A model generated the notes under the pieces. That model was not told the origin of the DNA. It made no database searches and saw only the letters and a program-made list of their open reading frames with translations. A DNA stretch of 64,000 nucleotides. Origin: Rhodanobacter sp. OK091. Lineage in GTDB: Bacteria > Pseudomonadota > Gammaproteobacteria > Xanthomonadales > Rhodanobacteraceae. Shown here in pieces: positions 57,492-64,000 of the stretch. A program made the translations under genes and the position numbers. The stretch covers positions 992,001 through 1,056,000 of the forward strand of contig NZ_FRCH01000002.1 of assembly GCF_900142825.1 (NCBI RefSeq), read 5' to 3'. Position 1 is the stretch's first letter. Each line of letters begins with the position of its first letter.

Positions 57492-58382
57492 ATGCCCCGC
57501 GAACTGCCCTCGCTGAATGCCCTGCATGCCTTCGAAGCCACCGCACGCCTGGAAAATATGAGCCGTGCGGCTGTCGAGCTGCATGTTACCCATGGCGCGG
57601 TGAGCCGGCAGATCCGTGCGCTGGAGGCCGAGCTTGGGGTCAGCCTTTTCGGTCGGCAGGGACGCGGCCTGACCCTCACACCCGCCGGCTTGCGGCTGCG
57701 TGATGCCACCGCAGCGGCATTCGGGCAGTTGCGCGACGTATGCGGCGAACTGCGCCACGGCGCGGCGCAGGCACCGCTGGTGCTCGGTTGTCCAGGCAGC
57801 TTGCTGGCGCGCTGGGTGATCCCTCGGCTGGATCGGCTGGCGCAAGAGCTGCCGGGGCTGGAACTGCATCTGTCGGTCAGCGCCGACACACCCGCAGCCG
57901 ACCTGCCCGGCGTGGACGCCGCCCTGCTGCTGGCCGAGCCGCCGTGGCCGGCGGCATGGCAGGTGCACGTGCTGGCGCCGGAACGGATCGGCCCGGTGCT
58001 CAGCCCGCGCCATCCGCGCTTCGCGTCGCTGTGCAAGGCATCGACCAGCGCATTGCGCAAGGAAGCCTTGTTGCATACCACCTCGCGCCCTCAGGCGTGG
58101 CCGGCGTGGGCGCGTGCCGAGCGGATAGACCTGCCCGGCCTGCACTACGGCCAGGGCTTCGAGCATCTGTACTACCTGCTGGAAGCGGCGGTGGCCGGCC
58201 TGGGCGTGGCGATCGCGCCGCAGCAGCTGGTGGCCGCGGATCTGGCGGCCGGCAGGCTCGTTGCACCTTGGGGTTTTCGCAAGACCCCCGCCGTGTGGGC
58301 ACTGTGCACACCGCGCCGCGCCAGCGACCCGCGCATCCAGGCGCTGGTGCCGTGGCTGCAGGCGGAGCTTGCCGGCGCCTGA
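57492..58382 (+). CDS. trpI: LysR-type activator, probable TrpI
   Basis: 296 residues: N-terminal winged helix ([45 protein letters not shown]) and C-terminal effector domain. Its divergence from trpBA, with 107 bp between, is the arrangement of Pseudomonas TrpI, which activates trpBA in response to indoleglycerol phosphate. The symbol is from position plus family, so moderately certain; it also resembles GcvA-type regulators. Confidence 0.82.
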   Translation: MPRELPSLNALHAFEATARLENMSRAAVELHVTHGAVSRQIRALEAELGVSLFGRQGRGLTLTPAGLRLRDATAAAFGQLRDVCGELRHGAAQAPLVLGCPGSLLARWVIPRLDRLAQELPGLELHLSVSADTPAADLPGVDAALLLAEPPWPAAWQVHVLAPERIGPVLSPRHPRFASLCKASTSALRKEALLHTTSRPQAWPAWARAERIDLPGLHYGQGFEHLYYLLEAAVAGLGVAIAPQQLVAADLAAGRLVAPWGFRKTPAVWALCTPRRASDPRIQALVPWLQAELAGA

Positions 58383-58400
58383 TCCCGCGAGTTGCGCCGA

Positions 58401-59429
58401 TTACAGATAACGCCGGATGGTTGCCCGCAGCTCGACCAGCTGTTCGGGTGTGAGCGAACCGAGTATGCCGCGACGCGCGGCAGGAATATGGCTGGCGGCA
58501 TCCGAGTCGTCGAACACATAGTGGTCCAGCAACCCTCTCCACGCAGCCCGTTCCGCAGGCGGGAGCGACTTGAAGGTGAGGATGCAGTGCATCAGACAAC
58601 CCAAGGCCGTTTCCGGCACATAGCCATTGGCCGGCGTGTGCTTCCACCAGTAGTTCACCAGCGCGTTGATCCGTTCGAGCGACTCGACGTGATGCCACCA
58701 CATCGGCGGGATGTAGATCGCATCGCCGGGTCGCAGCTCCGCGACCTGCGCTTCGGCCAGCGCCAGTTTCAGCCGCGGATAGCGCGGATCATCGGGACGG
58801 TCGAGCCGGGCGATGCTGATCGCCGCGCCGGTCGGCGCGAAGTCCAGCGGTCCGACATACAGGTTGCGTGCCTGCTCCGGCGCGAACAACGTGAAGCGCC
58901 GGCCACCGGCGACCACGCAGGCAATATTGTGGTATTCGTCGAAGTGGGCGGGCGTGGTGACCTTGTTGCCGATCCAGATGCGCGGCTGCAGGTGGCGATC
59001 GAGAAAAGGCACTGCGTGATCGTCGAGAAAGCCAGGAATGCACGCCGATATCAGCGCGCTCTGCATCGCCAGCCCCGGCGCGGCTTCCTGGCGGCTGTAG
59101 TGCGCCAGTCGCTGCAGGCCCCGGGTGATCGAGACGCGATGATGTTCGTAGTTGAAGCCATCGAAATCGGCGTTGTAGCCGATGATCCCGTCTTCGCCGG
59201 GCGGCAGCAGCAAGGCATCGACCTCGCTGCCGTTGTCCAGCGCGGCCAGTCCACGGGCAAACGCCGTGTCCGACTGATCCGCCAGCTTCACCAGCGGCCA
59301 GTCCCGACACAAACCGCGAATGACCAGTGGCCGATCGCGGCCGACGATATCGTGCAGTCCGATCGGCTGGCCGGTATCGCAATGTTCGTCGATGATGACC
59401 TCGTCGATGGCGGCAGGCACAGTGTTCAT
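58401..59429 (-). CDS. Cupin_8/JmjC-domain Fe(II)/2-oxoglutarate oxygenase
   Basis: 342 residues. The double-stranded beta helix carries H-x-D in TPAHFDEYHNIACVV and the distal His in YIPPMWWHHVESL, and the fold context WIGNK...HFD...RRFTLFAPEQ is typical of FIH/JmjC-like hydroxylases. Substrate is unknown; relatives hydroxylate ribosomal proteins or other proteins, or small molecules. The ATG at 59429 overlaps the trpF stop by ATGA, so it is cotranslated with truA-trpF. No clear link to tryptophan synthesis. Confidence 0.85.
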   Translation of the reverse strand: MNTVPAAIDEVIIDEHCDTGQPIGLHDIVGRDRPLVIRGLCRDWPLVKLADQSDTAFARGLAALDNGSEVDALLLPPGEDGIIGYNADFDGFNYEHHRVSITRGLQRLAHYSRQEAAPGLAMQSALISACIPGFLDDHAVPFLDRHLQPRIWIGNKVTTPAHFDEYHNIACVVAGGRRFTLFAPEQARNLYVGPLDFAPTGAAISIARLDRPDDPRYPRLKLALAEAQVAELRPGDAIYIPPMWWHHVESLERINALVNYWWKHTPANGYVPETALGCLMHCILTFKSLPPAERAAWRGLLDHYVFDDSDAASHIPAARRGILGSLTPEQLVELRATIRRYL

Positions 59430-60049
59430 TCCACATCTGCTGCGCGTACTGCGCGGATGAATGCCGCCAGCTTGTCCGGGTCCTTGATACCCGGCGACGA
59501 CTCGACGCCGCTGGCCACATCTACCGCCCACGGGCGTAGCAGGCGCACGGCATCGGCCACGTTGCCGGAGTGCAGGCCACCGGCCAGGATCACCGGCTGG
59601 GCCAGTTCGTGCGGCAGCATCGACCAGTCGAATGCCTTGCCACTACCGCCGGCTTCGCCGAAGCCATGGCCGTCCAGCAACAGGGCGGCGGCTTGCGGGT
59701 ATTCGCGCAACCGCGGCAACGCGGCGGCGCCCTCGCCCATCGCGATCGCTTTCAGGAATGGGCGGCCGAATTGCATGCACCAGCCGTCGGTCTCGCCGCC
59801 GTGGAATTGCAGCAGCGAGGGTTGCACCTCGTCGATCACCTGCCGTACCCGATCGGCATCGTCATCCATGAACAAGGCGACGGTAGCGACGAACGGCGGC
59901 AGCGCCGCGACGATCTCGCGCGCCCGTGCCGGCGTTGTCTGCCGTTTGCTGCGCGCGGCGAACACCAGCCCGATCGCATCGGCACCGAGCTGAGCAGCCA
60001 GCAGCGCATCTTCGATCCGGGTCATGCCGCAGCACTTGATGCGGGTCAT
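59426..60049 (-). CDS. trpF: Phosphoribosylanthranilate isomerase
   Basis: Third step of tryptophan synthesis from chorismate. 207-residue TIM barrel: catalytic Cys in [12 protein letters not shown] and Asp in [20 protein letters not shown]; phosphate site [10 protein letters not shown] and [15 protein letters not shown]. Start 60049 overlaps the truA stop (ATGA). Belongs to the fimV-truA-trpF block. Confidence 0.97.
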   Translation of the reverse strand: MTRIKCCGMTRIEDALLAAQLGADAIGLVFAARSKRQTTPARAREIVAALPPFVATVALFMDDDADRVRQVIDEVQPSLLQFHGGETDGWCMQFGRPFLKAIAMGEGAAALPRLREYPQAAALLLDGHGFGEAGGSGKAFDWSMLPHELAQPVILAGGLHSGNVADAVRLLRPWAVDVASGVESSPGIKDPDKLAAFIRAVRAADVE

Positions 60050-60828
60050 TGGCCGGCTCCCATCAGGCAGACTTCTGCCGGAAGTCCCCAATGGCGCTCG
60101 TAACGCGGACCGATGAAGGTCAGGCCGGAGGCCGCCGCCGTCGGACCAGCCACCTGGCGATCGCAACCGGCCAGCAGTTCGGCCATCCATTCGACGGGCT
60201 GTTCGCCCCGGCCGATCATCAGCAGGGAGCCGACGATATTGCGCACCATGTGATGCAGAAACGCATTCGCCTCGATGTCGACGAAAACCTGCTCGTCTTC
60301 GCGCCGCACGCTCACCGCCAGCACTGCGCGCCGCGGATGCGTCGCCTGGCAGGACAGTGCGCGGAACGCGCTGAAGTCGTGCTCGCCCAGCAGCGCCTGC
60401 GCGGCGACATGCATCCGCCCGGCATCCAGCGGCAGGCGTTCCCAGGTGACGTAGCGGGCATCCAGCGCCGCGCGCACCGGCCGATTGAGGATGTGATAAC
60501 GATAGCGGCGGCTGCGCGCGGCGTAGCGTGCATGGAAACTTTCCAGCACCGGCTGTGCCCACAGAACCGCTACGCTGGCGGGCAGATTGGAACAGGCACC
60601 GAGCATCCAGCCGCGCATGTCGCGCTGCGCCTCCGTGTCGAAATGCACCACCTGGCAACGGCCATGCACGCCGGCGTCGGTACGCCCTGCGCAACTGACC
60701 TCGACCGGATGCGCGGCGACCTTCGACAGTGCATGTTCGAGCGCGCCCTGCACGCTGGCATCCGTCTTCAGCCGCTGCCAGCCGGAGAAATCGGTGCCGT
60801 CGTATTCGATGCCAAGGGCGATACGCAT
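60046..60828 (-). CDS. truA: tRNA pseudouridine synthase A
   Basis: Forms pseudouridine at 38-40 in the anticodon stem of many tRNAs. 260 residues from [18 protein letters not shown]; catalytic Asp in [12 protein letters not shown], and [21 protein letters not shown] and [17 protein letters not shown] of the family. The ATG at 60828 is preferred over an in-frame TTG at 60840; neither has a clear Shine-Dalgarno. Confidence 0.97.
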   Translation of the reverse strand: MRIALGIEYDGTDFSGWQRLKTDASVQGALEHALSKVAAHPVEVSCAGRTDAGVHGRCQVVHFDTEAQRDMRGWMLGACSNLPASVAVLWAQPVLESFHARYAARSRRYRYHILNRPVRAALDARYVTWERLPLDAGRMHVAAQALLGEHDFSAFRALSCQATHPRRAVLAVSVRREDEQVFVDIEANAFLHHMVRNIVGSLLMIGRGEQPVEWMAELLAGCDRQVAGPTAAASGLTFIGPRYERHWGLPAEVCLMGAGQ

Positions 60829-60934
60829 GGAGTTGTGCAAGGACTTGCTGGAAGAGACGGAAGATTAGCAGGCCACCATGCAATCGGGCCGGCAAGGCCG
60901 GCCCGATTGCATCGCGCGAATCGCGCCGATGGGG

Positions 60935-63322
60935 TCAGTGCAGATCGTCGAGCAAACGCTTGGCCACGTCCCGCTGCATCTGGCTGCCTTCCTTCATCAC
61001 TTCGCCCAGCATGGCGCGTGCGCCATCGGCATCGCCCATGTCCAGATAAGCGCGCGCCAGATCGAGCTTGGTATCGATCGGATCGTCGTTGAACTCGCTC
61101 AGATCATGGCCTGCGTCACCGGCCTGACGTGCGCTGTCCGCCTCGTTGAAATGCCAATCCGAAGCCGCTTCGGCAGTGGTGTCTGCCGCATGCTTGCCGA
61201 CCGCCACTGGCGCCGGTGCGGTGGCGTCGTCCGGGGTCGGCCGGTGATCCGTGGGCGATTCGGCCGGGGCATGCTTGGTCAGATCGAAATTGAAGTTGTA
61301 CTCGCTGACTTTCTTCGGTGCACCCGGCGGCAACGGCGGCATCGACGGCACGGCTGCTGACGCCGCGTTCTTGTCCGCATAGTCGTCAATGTCGAATTCG
61401 CGGAGGGCCTCCGCATTCTCATGCACCGGCAATTCGGGGTGATGGTCGAACAGCGGGTGACCCGGTACCAGGTCCTCGCCCATGTGCACCACGTCCTGCC
61501 ACTCGTCCTGTTGCGGATCGGTGATATGGGCGTACATGGCTTCGGCCGCCGCCTCGAAATGCTCGACGTCACGCCGCGAGTAGTACAAGGTCACCAGCTC
61601 CAGATGCAGATAGATGTCATCCGGATGCTCGGCCAGTTGATCGAGCAGTTCCTCCTGATCGACGTCGTCGCTGCCGACGAGATCCTTGCCGGCCGGTGGT
61701 GCCGAACTGAAACGATCGGCCAGCGAGGAGGAAGACGTCGACGCGGAAGCCGCCGGCTTGCGACGACCAAGCATGGCCAGCAGGATCAACAGCACGATCG
61801 CGCCGCCGCCGGCAGCCCATGCCCAGGTCTGCATGTACCACGGTTCTTCGACCACCGGCGCGGCGGGGCTCGGCTTGACCATGGGCTTGTGCACCGGCTT
61901 TACCGGTGCCGGTGCGGCCGCAGCCGCAGAGCCGTTCGCCGCCGGTGCGCTCACGGGCGAACTGGCAGCCGCGATCGGAGTGGTTGTCGCCGCGGTCGAA
62001 CTCGCCGAAACAGGCGCCGAACTGGCACTGGCCGCCGTGCTGGCCGTGGCGGTTTCCAGGCGTCCCGGCGACGCTGTTGCTGCAGCGGCCTTCGCCGCGC
62101 TGGCCGCGGGCTCGGGCTTGGCCGCCGTTGCCGCCGGCATGCCAGCGGACTTGCGCGCTGCCGCCAGTTTGGCCTGCAGCTCGGCGATCTCGTTGTCCTT
62201 CAGCGACAGCAGATGTTCGTTCTTGTTATTGATATCCGCCAGTTCCTTCAGGCGGCTCTTCAGATCGGTGCTCTGCTGCTGCAAGCTGGCCACGCTTTCC
62301 TGGCTACGCAGGAGATCCTGGCGAATGCTGGCGGCTGACTTGTCGTCCTTGCCACCGGCATTGCTGCCCGGGGCTCCGCTACCAGTGCCTTCCTTCGCCG
62401 GCGTGAGCGCAAGACGGTCACCCGCGCCGCTGGACGCGTTGGTCGGCGCACTGGAGGCGGATGCGCGGGTTGCCGTATCGGCCACGACCGCAGGCTTACC
62501 CGGCGTGCCGGCACGCCAGTCGCTGTTCTGGCGACGCACTTCAGCCATGGCTGCCGCGATCGTCATCGCCTGCGCCTCGGAGGACGTCGGCACACGCAAT
62601 ACCGCGCCACTCTTCAGTGCATTGATGTTGTCGCGGTAGAACGCGTCGGGATTGGCCTGCTTCAACGCCAGCATCATCTGTTGCGCGTCGACCCCCGCCG
62701 GCGCGGTGCTGCGGGCGATCGACGACAAGGTCTGACCGCGCTCGACCGGACCGTACTGGCCGTTGGCGGCGGCAGCCGGTGCAGTCTTGGGGGCAGCGGC
62801 GACAGGCGCCCGTGCGGCCTTGGGAGCCGCGGTGGCGGGTGCCTGCGCAGAACTACTGGCATGCACTGGGCGGCTCGGCTCGGTCGCGCGCGCAGGTGCA
62901 GCCGCGACAGCCGCGGGGGCCGCTGCCGGTGCGCTGGCCGGATCAAGCAAGATGGCGAATTCGCGCACGCTCTTGCCGGCGTTGCTGTTCACCTCCAGCA
63001 ACAGGTCAAGGTAGGGATCGTCGACTGCCTGGCTGCTGGTGATCCGGATGACTTTGCCGCCAGCGCCGTTGGCCACGCTGAAATGCAGCGGGATCGTGGT
63101 CCGGCCGCCGACAATGCCGGCCCGAGCAAATTCCTCACTCGAAGCCAACTGGACGCTGAGATTCTGCAGTTCCGCCGGGTTGCCGGGATGCAGCGGAATT
63201 TCCGCTAGCAGGGGCTGCCCCAACGCCGACTTGACCTGGATCTGGCCGAGGTCCAGCGCCATGACCTGGCTGGTACCCAAGGCCAGTGCCACCAGCATCG
63301 ACAATTTCAACGAACGATTCAT
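60935..63322 (-). CDS. fimV: FimV/HubP-type polar LysM protein
   Basis: Inner-membrane hub protein that binds peptidoglycan at cell poles and organises type IV pili and twitching; 795 residues. Signal peptide (MNRSLKLSMLVALALGTSQVMA), N-terminal FimV core (LDLGQIQVKSALGQPLLAEIPL), LysM-like region (VERGQTLSSIARS), a long Ala-rich segment with coiled coil (LLRSQESVASLQQQST), one membrane helix (WAWAAGGGAIVLLILLAMLG), and a cytoplasmic TPR-containing tail ending KLDLARAYLDMGDADGARAML. Between asd and truA as in Pseudomonas aeruginosa. Confidence 0.93.
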   Translation of the reverse strand: MNRSLKLSMLVALALGTSQVMALDLGQIQVKSALGQPLLAEIPLHPGNPAELQNLSVQLASSEEFARAGIVGGRTTIPLHFSVANGAGGKVIRITSSQAVDDPYLDLLLEVNSNAGKSVREFAILLDPASAPAAAPAAVAAAPARATEPSRPVHASSSAQAPATAAPKAARAPVAAAPKTAPAAAANGQYGPVERGQTLSSIARSTAPAGVDAQQMMLALKQANPDAFYRDNINALKSGAVLRVPTSSEAQAMTIAAAMAEVRRQNSDWRAGTPGKPAVVADTATRASASSAPTNASSGAGDRLALTPAKEGTGSGAPGSNAGGKDDKSAASIRQDLLRSQESVASLQQQSTDLKSRLKELADINNKNEHLLSLKDNEIAELQAKLAAARKSAGMPAATAAKPEPAASAAKAAAATASPGRLETATASTAASASSAPVSASSTAATTTPIAAASSPVSAPAANGSAAAAAPAPVKPVHKPMVKPSPAAPVVEEPWYMQTWAWAAGGGAIVLLILLAMLGRRKPAASASTSSSSLADRFSSAPPAGKDLVGSDDVDQEELLDQLAEHPDDIYLHLELVTLYYSRRDVEHFEAAAEAMYAHITDPQQDEWQDVVHMGEDLVPGHPLFDHHPELPVHENAEALREFDIDDYADKNAASAAVPSMPPLPPGAPKKVSEYNFNFDLTKHAPAESPTDHRPTPDDATAPAPVAVGKHAADTTAEAASDWHFNEADSARQAGDAGHDLSEFNDDPIDTKLDLARAYLDMGDADGARAMLGEVMKEGSQMQRDVAKRLLDDLH

Positions 63323-63491
63323 GCGTGTTCCCCCGAACGATCTCTGGCGCAACTCTTATGTGGTGTCGCCGCGGTGGCGGCTACTGCGGCAAACGAGGTG
63401 CCACTTTAGTTACATGCGACGCAATCAACAATAGCTGCGGCGAATACTTGCAGAGCATTGCTGCGGTGTGTTCTCACCGCAGTGGCGCGTT

Positions 63492-63788
63492 CTAATGCTG
63501 TGCAGCCGCCGGCCTGGCCCGCAGTTCCTGCAATTGTTTCTGTAGCTCGGCAATCGCCTGATCCTGCTGTTGCAGGCGCTCACTGGCACGCTTGCTGTCC
63601 GATTCCCGCTTGGCGACGTCCTGCTCCAGCCGCTTCACTTCGGCCTGGTTCCGGGCCAGCCGCTGCCTGACCTGAGGCAGCGACGTCGCCGTTTGTTCGG
63701 CCGGCGCTGGCCCTGGCTGGCCGCTGCCGGCCCAGGCTGTCGACACCAGCGCCAGGCCAACGGCCCCCACAAATTGCATACAACGCAT
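63492..63788 (-). CDS. Small periplasmic coiled-coil protein of unknown function
   Basis: 98 residues: signal peptide (MRCMQFVGAVGLALVSTAWAG) then a short Pro/Ala linker and a heptad-rich coiled coil (RLARNQAEVKRLEQDVAKRE through QKQLQELRAR). It is located between asd and fimV, starting right after the asd stop (1 bp gap). Its role is unknown; position suggests a cell-envelope function. Confidence 0.7.
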   Translation of the reverse strand: MRCMQFVGAVGLALVSTAWAGSGQPGPAPAEQTATSLPQVRQRLARNQAEVKRLEQDVAKRESDSKRASERLQQQDQAIAELQKQLQELRARPAAAQH

Positions 63789-63789
63789 C

Positions 63790-64000
<211 letters not shown>

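Overview
The window is high-GC, densely packed chromosomal DNA from a gammaproteobacterium of the order Xanthomonadales, most likely family Rhodanobacteraceae (Rhodanobacter, Dyella or Frateuria type). This rests on gene content and order: carB-carA / dapB / dnaJ-dnaK-grpE-hrcA / recN / fur / bamE (omlA) / rnfH-ratA / smpB, rluC-rne, tpiA-secG-tRNA-Leu, and the asd-fimV-truA-trpF block known from pseudomonads and xanthomonads. Genus is inference; no rRNA is present.

Layout. 1-6.1 kb: carB (partial) and carA behind a good sigma70 promoter, a 2-oxoglutarate oxygenase, a CaCA cation antiporter and dapB. 6.2-13 kb: the hrcA-grpE-dnaK-dnaJ heat-shock cluster, with a near-consensus sigma32 promoter before dnaK and no CIRCE, then recN. 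13-16 kb: a divergent two-component system (NarL-type regulator, MASE1-type kinase) and, just downstream of the kinase, a highly structured unannotated RNA candidate with eight GGA motifs and its own terminator, resembling CsrA/RsmA-sequestering sRNAs. 15.6-18 kb: fur, bamE, rnfH-ratA, smpB. About 18.0-25.4 kb: a small integrative element lodged in the 3' end of ssrA (tmRNA). It carries a P4-type tyrosine integrase, AlpA, an unlisted 42-residue membrane peptide gene, a CHC2 primase-like protein, a RepA-type helicase and three overlapping downstream genes. 25.4-25.8 kb: ssrA. 26-32.6 kb: two cytochromes c, nfuA, phhB, rluC and rne with a leader of about 300 nt. 32.6-40.3 kb: a UvrY/GacA-type regulator, tRNA-Leu(GAG), secG, tpiA, an SDR, an IPNS-like oxygenase, glmM, folP and orn. 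40.4-54.3 kb: a large nested palindrome before sbcB, a REP pair, transporters (MHS, AqpZ, DHA2, CPA2, NRAMP-like), epmA, ligA and rnk. 54.3-64 kb: accD, trpA, trpB with divergent trpI, a JmjC/cupin gene coupled to trpF, truA, fimV and the 3' end of asd.

How the genes work together. Most of the window is housekeeping: pyrimidine/arginine precursor, lysine, folate, peptidoglycan precursor and tryptophan synthesis; protein folding and ribosome rescue; RNA and DNA processing. Before the island entered, smpB and ssrA appear to have been convergent neighbours sharing one bidirectional terminator. The island now separates them by 7.5 kb and supplies a replacement terminator for ssrA. The most promising undescribed elements are the GGA-rich RNA at 15.38-15.58 kb (with a GacA/UvrY-type regulator 17 kb away), the ssrA-integrated replication island with its GTTGCCCCC repeats at both ends, and the 266-bp nested palindrome abutting the sbcB start codon.
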